The notes under the pieces were generated by a model. It saw only the letters and a list, made by a program, of their open reading frames with translations, had not been told where the DNA came from and made no database searches. Positions 53,353 through 61,900 of a stretch of 64,000 bases of DNA are shown piece by piece (positions within the stretch are counted from its first letter, which is position 1; each line of letters starts with the position of its first letter). The translations under genes were made by a program, and so were the position numbers. The DNA is from Lachnospiraceae bacterium. Lineage in GTDB: Bacteria; Bacillota; Clostridia; Lachnospirales; Lachnospiraceae. Location: positions 77,308 through 141,307 of the forward strand of contig JAAUZV010000002.1 in assembly GCA_014804425.1 (NCBI GenBank). Reading direction: 5' to 3'.

Positions 53353-54126
53353 TTGAATTTAATAATTGGAATAGTATTATTAATAATATTTTGTGGTTCA
53401 GGAACTCTTTTTTGCATTGTTTATTTGGTCGAGGCGCAGACATCCGGACCGTGGATTGCAACGATTATCTGCATAATAATCACATGCATTGTTATTTGTT
53501 GTGTCAGAATAGAGGGCATGTGGTCGATGGGTGCCGCATTAATTATTATGGGCTGTTCCGGATTAGTACAGTTTATTATTATAAGCACAATCGAAACCCC
53601 TGACTTTTGGCGTGAAATGAAAAATGATGAGTGGTTTATTAGACTTGCGAGTGGTTTCTTTAGTCAGCCGTTAGTATGTTTGTTTGGGTATGGTATTTCC
53701 AGATCAGTTGAGTATGGTTTTGAGAGCAGGGCAAGGAATTTAGCCAATAAAATCGAACAAAAGCTTGTCACTCAAATTAATGCGTTGAAGAGCATCGAGA
53801 GTGAAATATCAGTCGCAAATCGTTCATATAAAGTTTCCGATAATTTGGTTTTGCTGATAAGTAATGTGGCTGATAAGACATTAGAAAATGCATATATTAA
53901 ATCGCGAGAAAAAAAGGATTCAGAGTTGATTTCTCAAATAGCAAAGGTTTCTTCTAAAAATAACTTTCATATAGTTACGGAAGGAAAAACATTATCAGTT
54001 ATACATACCGATATTAAAAACAGGATGCAAGACAGATATGAACTATTAGCGCAGATAGTGAAAGGCAGGTTTTTAGGGAAAGACTATAAAGAACTGAAAA
54101 GGAAATGGAAAGTGTTGAGACGGTAG
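53353..54126 (+). CDS. membrane protein of the kinase operon
   Basis: A 257-residue protein with about three or four transmembrane helices in residues 1-115 and a charged, helical cytoplasmic C-terminal region of about 140 residues that includes a coiled-coil-like stretch (ANKIEQKLVTQINALKSIESE). No known family. TTG 53353 follows GAGGTG with 8-9 bases spacing. It is the only clear membrane anchor in the operon and could tether the kinase or AAA+ protein to the membrane. The soluble tail has several Ser/Thr that might be phosphorylated. Function unknown. Confidence 0.78.
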   Translation: MNLIIGIVLLIIFCGSGTLFCIVYLVEAQTSGPWIATIICIIITCIVICCVRIEGMWSMGAALIIMGCSGLVQFIIISTIETPDFWREMKNDEWFIRLASGFFSQPLVCLFGYGISRSVEYGFESRARNLANKIEQKLVTQINALKSIESEISVANRSYKVSDNLVLLISNVADKTLENAYIKSREKKDSELISQIAKVSSKNNFHIVTEGKTLSVIHTDIKNRMQDRYELLAQIVKGRFLGKDYKELKRKWKVLRR

Positions 54127-54144
54127 TGCGAAGGAGAGATCGTG

Positions 54145-54909
54145 ATGATAATCACATATAAAATACAAAAAGGAATCAATAAAGATAAATGTGATGATTC
54201 AGCGCTCATTGGCTCTCAAGTTGTTAATAATGAAATAGGCAGCACTGTAATGAATGGCATGGGAAGAGTCTTTATATGCGATGGTGTTGGTGGAAATGCA
54301 GGTGGAGATGAAGCATCTTTGTTTGTATTAAATCAAATATCAGATATCAGGTTAGAAGATTCAAAAGAAGCAATAAGAACAAAGCTATTATCTGTCAATG
54401 ATGCACTTATTTCCTATGCTAAAACTGTAAAAGGGCATGAGTCGATGGCCACAACATTGACAGGACTCTTTTTTGAAGAGAATCGTGTAATATTAGCTCA
54501 TTGCGGAAATACGAGGATATATGTAATCCAAGGCAGCTTTTTAAAGCAAATGACATCGGATCAAACCACATATCAATGGTTATTAGATACAAACAATCAT
54601 GATGCAGCAGAGCATTGCAATAAAAGTGAAATCAGAGGCGCCTTTGGAGGTGGAACATCAAAGTTTGCAAATACACTTATCGTAGAGGAGGTTTTTGAAC
54701 GAGGACTTCCGGGTAAGATTTTGATGACATCGGACGGGATTCATGATGTTGTAGATATTGATACAATTGAAGATATCGTGACCAATGACAATTTGGTTTC
54801 GAAAGATAAGGTACAGCAATTAATATCATTAGCTGTGGAAAATGGAAGTACGGATGATTGTTCTGCGGTATTAATTGAAATGAGTGAAAATGGGATCACC
54901 GATGAATGA
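54145..54909 (+). CDS. PP2C-family protein phosphatase
   Basis: About 254 residues; removes phosphate from Ser/Thr with two bound Mn/Mg ions. All main PP2C motifs are seen: VFICDGVGGNAGG, MATTLTGLF, LAHCGNTRIYVI, LMTSDGIHDVV and STDDCSAVLIE, with the metal-binding Asp residues intact. It is the last gene of the operon and the natural antagonist of the kinase encoded first. ATG 54145 follows AAGGAGA; the track GTG 54142 is less likely. No terminator is evident before the next gene. Confidence 0.93.
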   Translation: MIITYKIQKGINKDKCDDSALIGSQVVNNEIGSTVMNGMGRVFICDGVGGNAGGDEASLFVLNQISDIRLEDSKEAIRTKLLSVNDALISYAKTVKGHESMATTLTGLFFEENRVILAHCGNTRIYVIQGSFLKQMTSDQTTYQWLLDTNNHDAAEHCNKSEIRGAFGGGTSKFANTLIVEEVFERGLPGKILMTSDGIHDVVDIDTIEDIVTNDNLVSKDKVQQLISLAVENGSTDDCSAVLIEMSENGITDE

Positions 54910-54963
54910 AAAAACAATCAAAATCTGATAATTGTATCAAGGAAAAAGAGAGAGAACAAAAGA

Positions 54964-55683
54964 ATGTTAAAGAAACCGAAAATGATATGGTTCGATTATG
55001 GCCAGACCTTGGTAAAGGAAGCAAATTTTAATGGCGTAAAAGGAACGGAAGCGGTATTGCAATATGCCGTAACTAATAAATATGATCTGACTGCCGCACA
55101 GGTACAGGCGGAGGCGGAAAAGATCAATCAGGAATTGGGTAGATTTGATCCGGCAAAACGGCATCTGTTTCAGGTGGAAGTGCCGAACCATATGTTTACG
55201 GCTTATTTGTATGAATCTCTGGGTATTCAGCTTTCGATCGATTCGAAGGAAATCGACCGCGTATTTTGGGATGCGGCAGGACCGGGGACACCGACAGAGG
55301 GGATTGAATCCTTTTTGGAATTTTTGTATCAAAATGAAATTCGGACGGGCGTGCTGAGCAATATCAGTTATGCAGGGACAGTGGTGGAAGAACGTATCAG
55401 CAGACTGCTTCCGAATCATCATTTTGAATTTATCATTGCCACGAGTGAATACATGTACCGTAAGCCCCATAAGAGAATCTTTGAATTTATTTTGGAAAAA
55501 TCGGAATTGAGACCGGAGGATGTCTGGTATATCGGCGATCAGTACCAATGTGATGTGGTAGGCGCAAAAAGCGTCGGAATATTTCCAATCTGGTATCGGG
55601 GCGCGATCGACATGCCGTATGAGGAAAAAGAAGACGTACTGAAGATTGCGGATTGGAAGGATTTGCAGGCGATGCTCACGTAA
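54964..55683 (+). CDS. HAD-family protein with atypical nucleophile motif
   Basis: A 239-residue protein of the HAD superfamily with a helical cap, motif II Ser/Thr near GVLSNISYAG, Lys in MYRKPHKRIFE and motif IV VWYIGDQYQCDVVGA. The first motif is WFDYGQTLV, so the usual second Asp (acid/base) is Gly. Phosphatase activity may therefore be weak or different. Base composition is like the chromosome backbone again, not like the kinase operon. It is followed by a strong terminator. Confidence 0.82.
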   Translation: MLKKPKMIWFDYGQTLVKEANFNGVKGTEAVLQYAVTNKYDLTAAQVQAEAEKINQELGRFDPAKRHLFQVEVPNHMFTAYLYESLGIQLSIDSKEIDRVFWDAAGPGTPTEGIESFLEFLYQNEIRTGVLSNISYAGTVVEERISRLLPNHHFEFIIATSEYMYRKPHKRIFEFILEKSELRPEDVWYIGDQYQCDVVGAKSVGIFPIWYRGAIDMPYEEKEDVLKIADWKDLQAMLT

Positions 55684-55741
55684 AATGCTTTCACGGGGGA
55701 GGATATGACATGGTGAGCAGATAATACAGGAATCGAATTCT

Positions 55742-55779
55742 AACGGACAGAGTTTACACAAAAAACTCTGTCCGTTTTT
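55742..55779 (+). terminator. intrinsic terminator after the HAD gene
   Basis: AACGGACAGAGTTT pairs with AAACTCTGTCCGTT around a short A-rich loop, followed by TTTTT. Confidence 0.9.
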
Positions 55780-55907
55780 CTTCGAATATGCTTTTCAATT
55801 TGAAAACTGCATGTTGAGAAAAAGCTTGGAAAATGATAACATGGTCTTTGAAAACAGATCATTCCTATTTGGAAAATACAATTTTTGTTCACATTGCGGA
55901 GGGGAGT

Positions 55908-57854
55908 ATGGAAACAAAGATCAAAGAAGTGAAAAGCAGCCGCGTCACCATTTCAGATCCGTTCTGGTCTAAAATGCAGGAAAAGGTCATTGACGTCGTT
56001 ATTCCGTTTCAGGAAAAAGTATTAAACGATGAAGTACCCGGTGTGGAGAAAAGCCATGCGATCGAAAATTTCCGTATCGCGGCGGGCTTAGCGGAAGGGG
56101 AATTCTATGGGATGGTATTTCAGGACAGCGATGTGGCGAAATGGCTGGAGGGCGTTGCCTATTCGCTGATTGTCAAGCCGGACGCGGAATTGGAAAAAAG
56201 AGCGGATGCGATCATTGAGATCATTGAAAAGGCACAGCAGCTGGACGGTTATCTGGATACCTATTTTATCATCAAAGAGCCGGAACACCGCTGGCAGAAT
56301 CTGCATGAATGTCATGAGCTGTACTGCGCGGGACATATGATGGAGGCTGCGGCGGCGTATTATGACGCGACGGGGAAGGATAAGCTGCTGCATGTGACGG
56401 AGCGGCTGGCGGACGCGATCATAAGCAGGTTCGGCGCGGAGGAAGGAAAAGAACACGGGATTCCCGGACATCAAGAGGTAGAGATCGGACTGATGAAGCT
56501 CTATCATACGACGGGAAAAGAAAAGTATAAGGACATGGCAAGGTATTTCCTTGAGGAGAGAGGAAAAAATCCGGATTATTTTTATCAGGAAAAAGTGAAA
56601 AGAGGATGGCAGCATTGGGGGCAATACAGCTTAGATAAGCTGGATGTGACCTATAACCAGGCACATCAGACGATCTATGAGCAGAAAGAGGCGGTAGGTC
56701 ATGCCGTCCGCGCGCTGTATATGTATACCGCCATGGCGGACTTGGCGGGAACCGATGGGGACGAGAGACTGTATGCAGCCTGCAGAACCCTGTGGGATAA
56801 TATCGTGGGCAAGAAGTTGTATATTACCGGCGGGCTTGGCGGAAATTCCGAGGGAGAGGCCTTTTCCGTGAATTATGAACTGCCGAACGATATGGCGTAT
56901 GCAGAAACCTGCGCATCCATTGCCATGGTATTTTTTGCACATCACATGCTGGAAATGGATATGGACGGCGCTTATGCGGACATTATCGAGAAAGAATTAT
57001 ACAACAGCACGATCAGCGGAATGCAGTTGGACGGGGAAAAGTATTTTTACGTCAATCCGCTGGAGTGTGAGCCGGGCGTATCCGGGAAGCTGTTTGGGTA
57101 CCGGCATGCGCTGCCGGTGCGGCCGGGATGGTATGCGTGCGCATGCTGCCCGCCCAATCTGATCAGACTGGTCACTTCCCTGGGGAAATATTGCTTCAGC
57201 GAAAGTGACTCCACGATTTATTCCCATCTGATGATCGGACAGAAGGCGAAAATGGAAAAAGCCGACATTACGATCGAGACGCGCTATCCGTGGGAAGGAG
57301 AGGCGGTGTATCGTGTTACGCCGAAAACGGAGCAGGAATTTACGCTGGCGATCCACATTCCCTACTATGTGAATTTTGAGAAGCAAGAAGCGTATCTGAC
57401 AGTGAACGGGGAAAAACTGGATGCGCAAGGTCTCATGAAAAAAGGATACGTGTACATTAAGAGACAGTGGAAAGCGGGCGATCAGGTCGTCCTTCACTTC
57501 CCGATGGAGGTGCGCAGGGCATATGCCAATGAGCATGTGCGCGAGGATGCGGGCTGTGTTGCGCTGCTGCGCGGTCCTGTTGTATATTGCTTTGAAGGGG
57601 CGGACAACGACGGGCTGCTTCAGAGCCTTCGTATTCCCAAAGATTTGAAAGCGGTACCGGAGCTCTGTGAGGACGGTATTCTGAAAGGAAATGTCCTGCT
57701 GAAGATCGAGGGCGTTCGCATGACAGGAAGCGGGGAACTCTACAGCGAAAAACCGCCGGTTAAGGAAAGAGCGACGCTCACGGCAATCCCATATTATGCA
57801 TGGGCGAACCGCGGCGAAAACCAGATGAGAGTCTGGATGCTGGAGGAGTCGTAG
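55908..57854 (+). CDS. beta-L-arabinofuranosidase, GH127
   Basis: Hydrolyses beta-L-arabinofuranosyl links, as in beta-1,2-Araf disaccharides of plant glycoproteins. The protein is about 648 residues. It has the GH127 Zn/Cys site: YAETCASIAM (Glu and Cys) and ACACCPPNLIRL (the paired Cys, one the nucleophile). An alpha/alpha-barrel precedes a C-terminal beta domain. The track start at 55833 is too early; ATG 55908 follows GAGGGGAG. No signal peptide, so it acts in the cytosol, presumably on sugars imported by the PTS genes downstream or another importer. Confidence 0.95.
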   Translation: METKIKEVKSSRVTISDPFWSKMQEKVIDVVIPFQEKVLNDEVPGVEKSHAIENFRIAAGLAEGEFYGMVFQDSDVAKWLEGVAYSLIVKPDAELEKRADAIIEIIEKAQQLDGYLDTYFIIKEPEHRWQNLHECHELYCAGHMMEAAAAYYDATGKDKLLHVTERLADAIISRFGAEEGKEHGIPGHQEVEIGLMKLYHTTGKEKYKDMARYFLEERGKNPDYFYQEKVKRGWQHWGQYSLDKLDVTYNQAHQTIYEQKEAVGHAVRALYMYTAMADLAGTDGDERLYAACRTLWDNIVGKKLYITGGLGGNSEGEAFSVNYELPNDMAYAETCASIAMVFFAHHMLEMDMDGAYADIIEKELYNSTISGMQLDGEKYFYVNPLECEPGVSGKLFGYRHALPVRPGWYACACCPPNLIRLVTSLGKYCFSESDSTIYSHLMIGQKAKMEKADITIETRYPWEGEAVYRVTPKTEQEFTLAIHIPYYVNFEKQEAYLTVNGEKLDAQGLMKKGYVYIKRQWKAGDQVVLHFPMEVRRAYANEHVREDAGCVALLRGPVVYCFEGADNDGLLQSLRIPKDLKAVPELCEDGILKGNVLLKIEGVRMTGSGELYSEKPPVKERATLTAIPYYAWANRGENQMRVWMLEES

Positions 57855-57952
57855 GAGCATATGATCGGTGTTGTAACGCATACGGGACTGAGAATGATCG
57901 AAATCTTGAAATTTATCAATTTTTGAAGAATCAGATCAATCGTTGACGAATC

Positions 57953-57988
57953 TGTGACAAATATCATAAAAAATGTGACAAATGTCAT
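57953..57988 (+). repeat. tandem TGTGACAAATrTCAT repeats upstream of the PTS operon
   Basis: TGTGACAAATATCAT (57953-57967) and TGTGACAAATGTCAT (57974-57988) are 14/15 identical and 21 bases apart. The second contains the palindrome TGACAAATGTCA. A related GGTGACA follows at 57997 inside the terminator stem. The 21-base spacing suits two protein-binding sites on one face of the DNA. Confidence 0.55.
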
Positions 57989-57991
57989 GAT

Positions 57992-58032
57992 AAAAAGGTG
58001 ACACATGTGAGATGTACATGTGTCACCTTTTT
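57992..58032 (+). terminator. very strong intrinsic terminator or attenuator before the PTS operon
   Basis: AAAAAGGTGACACATGT (57992-58008) and ACATGTGTCACCTTTTT (58016-58032) form a perfect 17-bp stem with a 7-base loop and A- and T-runs on both sides. It either ends the GH127 transcript or, given the repeats just upstream, acts as an attenuator for the PTS genes starting 58 bases later. Confidence 0.9.
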
Positions 58033-58089
58033 CATATACTTGTATTACAAACAAAAATAAATGGAAGAATAGTAGAAGGAGGGATTGAA

Positions 58090-58518
58090 ATGAAATATGT
58101 GTTATTGGTCAGTCATGGCATGTTTGCACCGGGATTGCACAGCGCGCTCGATATGCTTGCGGGAGAAGGAAGAGAAGACATTCTGTCAGTAAGTCTTGAG
58201 AACGGTATGAGTTCGGATGTATATGCAGACAATGTAAGAAAATGCCTTGAGGTGGTCGGACCGGAAGATGAGATCCTGTTGTTCGGCGATCTGGTAGGCG
58301 GTTCGCCGCTGACGACAGCGGCAAATGTCATCGCGGAAAAGAATCTGTTAGAAAGAACCGTGATGATGGGAGGCATGAGCCTTCCGCTCGTGTTAAGCGC
58401 TGCCCTGATGAAGGACAGTATGGATTTAAAGGAGCTTCCGGGAATGCTGATTCCCGAGGCAAGGGAAGAACTAAAAGAGTTTCAGATCACAAGTGAAGAA
58501 TCAGAGGATGACATCTAA
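58090..58518 (+). CDS. PTS mannose-family IIA component
   Basis: A 142-residue cytosolic phosphocarrier. Its active His is in LVSHGMFAPGLHSAL (residue 9), and LLFGDLVGGSPLTTAANVI is the typical IIA-Man segment. It receives phosphate from HPr and passes it to IIB. The track start at 58012 lies inside the terminator; ATG 58090 follows AGAAGGAGGG. It is the first gene of an eight-gene operon encoding a whole phosphotransferase chain. Confidence 0.95.
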   Translation: MKYVLLVSHGMFAPGLHSALDMLAGEGREDILSVSLENGMSSDVYADNVRKCLEVVGPEDEILLFGDLVGGSPLTTAANVIAEKNLLERTVMMGGMSLPLVLSAALMKDSMDLKELPGMLIPEAREELKEFQITSEESEDDI

Positions 58519-58533
58519 AAGGAGGGAAAGAAA

Positions 58534-59028
58534 ATGGCAGTATCATTTATTCGAGTGGACGATCGTATGATCCATGGACAGACATGTACCAGATGGGCGT
58601 TGGAGTATCCCTGCGACGGATTGATCGCAGTCAACAATGCGGCGGCAGGAAATTCCGTGCTGAAAGCAGCGTACAAGAGTGCGAGCGGAAAGAAAACGTT
58701 CGTATGGACGCTGGATGAGTTCAAGGAAAAGAGCGGCAAGGTGCTGGAGAGCAAGGACAATTATTTTTTGATCACCAAAAATCCGTTGGATATGGAGAAG
58801 ATTCTGGTGGAGCAGGGATTTCAGCCGGGAATCAAGGATGTGATCATCGGTCCCTGCAACGACAGACCGGGCACCACGAAGCTTGGGAATAATCAGTCGA
58901 TCACGCAGGAGGAAGCGCAGGCGCTTGAAAATATCATGAACGCGGGCTACAATGTGGAGTTTGCGCTGCTCAAGGATGAGGCGATCGGTAACTGGAAAAA
59001 GTTCAGAGGTCAGTTTGGTTTTCACTAG
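58534..59028 (+). CDS. PTS mannose-family IIB component
   Basis: A 164-residue cytosolic phosphocarrier. The phosphoryl His is in VDDRMIHGQTCTRW (residue 14 or so), the hallmark of the IIB Man/Fru/Sor family. It hands phosphate to the sugar while it is moved by IIC/IID. It starts 15 bases after IIA (AAGGAGGG ribosome site). Sugar specificity cannot be read with confidence; GH127 nearby hints at a pentose-containing or plant-derived substrate. Confidence 0.95.
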   Translation: MAVSFIRVDDRMIHGQTCTRWALEYPCDGLIAVNNAAAGNSVLKAAYKSASGKKTFVWTLDEFKEKSGKVLESKDNYFLITKNPLDMEKILVEQGFQPGIKDVIIGPCNDRPGTTKLGNNQSITQEEAQALENIMNAGYNVEFALLKDEAIGNWKKFRGQFGFH

Positions 59029-59078
59029 ACAATGAAATCATTTTAACAAGCAATAGGACAGGTATAGGAGGGAACAAT

Positions 59079-59918
59079 ATGGAAATCAGTTGGATACAGG
59101 CAGCCATCTTAGGGTTGTTTGCCTGCCTGGCGAGTATGCCGGGCTTAGGAGGCACTTCCATTGGTAACTTTACGCTGGGAAGGCCTTTGATCGGCGGTCT
59201 TGTGTGCGGAATTGTTTTAGGGGATCTCAGAGCAGGTATTTTAGTCGGATGCGCGACGCAGATTGTTTACATCGCACTGGTTACGCCGGGAGGAACGGTA
59301 TCGGCGGATGTCCGTGCCGTCAGCTACATTGGTATTCCGCTGGCAATGGTCGCGTTAAAGAGCTATGGTCTGGATGCGGATACGACTGAGGGATCGGCGC
59401 TTGCAACCTCATTCGGCACGATGGTAGGTACCTTAGGAACCGTATTATTCTACGGAACGGCGACCATCAATCTGGCATGGCAGCATATCGGCTGGAAAGC
59501 GGTGGAGAAGCGGCAGTATAAAAAGCTGTATCTGGTAGATATGGGACTGCCCTGGATTTCCCACCTCGCATGCTCTTTCATCCCTACTTTGGTCATGTGT
59601 AAATTGGGAGCAAGCGTCGTGGATGCGATCAAGACCGCGCTTCCAATGGACGGCATTGCGATGAAGACCTTATTTACCGTAGGAGCGCTGCTTCCCTGTG
59701 TGGGTATTGCGATCCTGCTAAAGCAGATCGTAAAGAGCGCGGCGGACTTTATACCGTTCCTGTTCGGTTTTGTGCTGGCGGCATCGCTGGGGATCAATTT
59801 GGTATCCGCAACCGTAGTAGCAGGCATGTTTGCGATCATTATCTATAGGATCAAAATGCTTTCCGCAAGAAAGCCGGAGCTTGCAGGCGGGATGGATGAT
59901 GAAGAGGAGGAGATCTGA
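59079..59918 (+). CDS. PTS mannose-family IIC component
   Basis: A 279-residue membrane protein with about seven hydrophobic segments. GLGGTSIGNFTLGRPLIGGLVCGIVLGD is characteristic of IIC of this family. With IID it forms the sugar-conducting channel. Preceded by AGGAGGG before ATG 59079 and followed after 2 bases by IID. The acidic C-terminus (MDDEEEEI) is cytoplasmic. Confidence 0.95.
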   Translation: MEISWIQAAILGLFACLASMPGLGGTSIGNFTLGRPLIGGLVCGIVLGDLRAGILVGCATQIVYIALVTPGGTVSADVRAVSYIGIPLAMVALKSYGLDADTTEGSALATSFGTMVGTLGTVLFYGTATINLAWQHIGWKAVEKRQYKKLYLVDMGLPWISHLACSFIPTLVMCKLGASVVDAIKTALPMDGIAMKTLFTVGALLPCVGIAILLKQIVKSAADFIPFLFGFVLAASLGINLVSATVVAGMFAIIIYRIKMLSARKPELAGGMDDEEEEI

Positions 59919-59920
59919 CC

Positions 59921-60754
59921 ATGGAAAAGAAATTATCAAAAAAAGCATTGTCAAAGTCCTTTCATAATTGGTACTATGGTCATCTTACCTGTTTCTCTCA
60001 GGAGCATATGCAGACATTTGGTTATCTGTGCGCCATGCTTCCGCTTGTAGAGGAGCTATATCAGGATGAAGATGAAAAAGCAAACGCGATGAACACATAC
60101 ACGGCGTTCTTTAATACCGAGCCTCAGCTTGGTACGGTTATCGTCGGTATGACGGCAGGTTTGGAGGAAGCGAGGGCAAACGGAGCGGATGACGTGGATG
60201 ATGAGACCATCAACAGTCTGCGTGCCGGTCTGATGGGACCGGTGGCCGGAATCGGCGACTCATTGGTCGTAGGAACCGTGATTCCGATCTTACTCGGTAT
60301 CGCATTGGGAATGTCCACGGGCGGATCACCGATTGGTGCGATCTTTTACATTATCGTATGGAACCTGTTTGCTTATTTCGGCATGAGATTCCTTTATTTC
60401 AAAGGTTATCAGCTCGGCGGAAAAGCGGTGGACTTTCTGATCGGGGCGCAGGGAGAGGCGCTCAGGGAATCTGTTTCCACATTGGGCGGCATCGTGATCG
60501 GTGCGGTCGCGGCGACATGGGTAAGCGTCACGACCTCATTGCAATTGTTTAATGAGGAAGGGGAAGCCTACCTGACTTTGCAGGATAAGCTGGACGAAGT
60601 ATTTCCAGGCTTGTTGACAGCGGTGGTGATTGTGGTATGCTGGTTCTTGATGGCAAAGAAAAAAATGTCTCCCATCAAGGTGATGCTGCTCTTAGTTGTT
60701 GTTGCGCTTGTCGGCGTACTGGTTGGATTCTTTGATCCGCAACTGGTATACTAA
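59921..60754 (+). CDS. PTS mannose-family IID component
   Basis: A 277-residue protein. The N-terminal cytoplasmic part has SFHNWYYGHLTCFSQEHMQTFGY (in part), and GPVAGIGDSLVVGTVIPILLGIAL is the conserved IID signature. Several C-terminal transmembrane segments anchor it with IIC. It starts 2 bases after the IIC stop. IID is unique to this PTS family and takes part in sugar passage. Confidence 0.95.
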   Translation: MEKKLSKKALSKSFHNWYYGHLTCFSQEHMQTFGYLCAMLPLVEELYQDEDEKANAMNTYTAFFNTEPQLGTVIVGMTAGLEEARANGADDVDDETINSLRAGLMGPVAGIGDSLVVGTVIPILLGIALGMSTGGSPIGAIFYIIVWNLFAYFGMRFLYFKGYQLGGKAVDFLIGAQGEALRESVSTLGGIVIGAVAATWVSVTTSLQLFNEEGEAYLTLQDKLDEVFPGLLTAVVIVVCWFLMAKKKMSPIKVMLLLVVVALVGVLVGFFDPQLVY

Positions 60755-60771
60755 TGTTGGGAGGTTATGCC

Positions 60772-61062
60772 ATGAATGCTGTAGAAAAAGAAAAATTGAT
60801 GTCAGAAGCAAAAATGCAGATGACGGCTCTTAAAAAGATTAACGGATGGAAAAATCTTGCCATTGTCCTTTCTGCCGTTGGTGCAGCAATCGCCTACGGA
60901 GGGTTTGCGGGAACACCCTCGCATCTTTTCCTCGGCATTCTTGGCATTTTTCTCATGGTAGCGGGCTTTGCTGCTGCGGCTGTTTTCGGACTCGGTCTGA
61001 AAAACGGACGCCGGAATGTAGAAAAGATGCTCTGTGTGCTTGGCGGGGGCAGGGAATCATGA
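60772..61062 (+). CDS. small membrane protein of the PTS operon
   Basis: About 96 residues. A charged N-terminal helix (about 1-25) is followed by two transmembrane segments (about 28-45 and 52-75) and a short basic tail. GGGAGG gives 7-base spacing to ATG 60772; the track start 60754 overlaps the ribosome site. It lies between IID and the Cof-type phosphatase and overlaps the latter by 4 bases (ATGA). No family recognised; it could stabilise the membrane complex. Confidence 0.7.
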   Translation: MNAVEKEKLMSEAKMQMTALKKINGWKNLAIVLSAVGAAIAYGGFAGTPSHLFLGILGIFLMVAGFAAAAVFGLGLKNGRRNVEKMLCVLGGGRES

Positions 61063-61859
61063 AATACAAATTGTTCTGCGTTGATCTGGATGGAACATTG
61101 CTTACAGACCAAAAAGAGATGAACGGGCAGGACATCGAGGCGCTTAGAAAGGCTTCTGAGCAGGGCGTGAAAATCGCGCTGATCACGGGAAGGATGCCGG
61201 CGGCGACGGACATGATCGTAAGGAAGCTTGCGATCCCGTGCATTCGTGCCTGCAATGCCGGCACCTATATTCTGAAAAACGAGCGCTGCATCCATACCGA
61301 ATATTTATCCGTAGAGACGATGACGGAAATTTATGAGCGCGTCAGGGATTTTGGTATCCCGCTTTGGATTTTTCGCGGCAGACAGTGGTATGTTACGTCA
61401 AAAGATTCTTACGTGTATACGGAGGAAGGATTGATCGATCATAGGGCGGAGGAGACGTCGGTGGAGGCGCTTGCAAAAAAGTGGCGGCATGAGCAGACGG
61501 GACCGAACAAATTGCTGATCGGGGCAGATCCGCCGATCGTACAGAATGTTTACGCAGTATTAAGAAACCGGCAGGATGCGGATATGGCATGTTCGTCGGA
61601 GAATTATCTGGAAATCTTTCCCAAAGGAATGAATAAGGGGAAGGCGCTGCGCGTGATCTGTGAAAAAGAAGATATTCCGATTCGGGAAACGGCAGCGTTC
61701 GGAGATCAGGAGCTGGATATTCCGATGATAGAAGCGGCAGGTACCGCGGTCGCTATGGGGAATGCCATAGAGGAATTAAAGCAAAAGGCGGATTATATCA
61801 CAAAAACAAACAACGAAGCGGGAATCGCATATGCGATAGAATATTTTCTGAATTCGTAG
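61059..61859 (+). CDS. Cof-type HAD sugar phosphatase
   Basis: A 266-residue HAD phosphatase of the Cof/YidA (IIB cap) type. Motif I is FCVDLDGTLLTDQKEM, motif II ALITGRMP, motif III Lys in MNKGKALRVI, motif IV AAFGDQELDIPMIEAAG. The usual substrates are sugar phosphates. In this operon it may remove phosphate from a sugar brought in by the PTS, relieving sugar-phosphate stress. ATG 61059 overlaps the upstream stop; the longer frame at 60846 in the track is not real. Confidence 0.9.
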   Translation: MKYKLFCVDLDGTLLTDQKEMNGQDIEALRKASEQGVKIALITGRMPAATDMIVRKLAIPCIRACNAGTYILKNERCIHTEYLSVETMTEIYERVRDFGIPLWIFRGRQWYVTSKDSYVYTEEGLIDHRAEETSVEALAKKWRHEQTGPNKLLIGADPPIVQNVYAVLRNRQDADMACSSENYLEIFPKGMNKGKALRVICEKEDIPIRETAAFGDQELDIPMIEAAGTAVAMGNAIEELKQKADYITKTNNEAGIAYAIEYFLNS

Positions 61860-61900
61860 AAATGACGAAAATGGGATTGGGATTGAAAGGAGAGAGCAAT

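Noticed and set aside
54967-55761. Minus-strand ORF of 264 residues opposite the HAD gene
   Set aside because: It is the shadow of a recognisable HAD protein and runs into the terminator hairpin.
57940-58090. Sigma-54 promoter for the mannose-family PTS operon
   Set aside because: No TGGCAC-N5-TTGC element was found and no LevR-type activator gene is adjacent.
60846-61058. Long upstream extension of the Cof-type phosphatase
   Set aside because: It reads through the small membrane protein gene in another frame; ATG 61059 overlaps the upstream stop and gives the family start.
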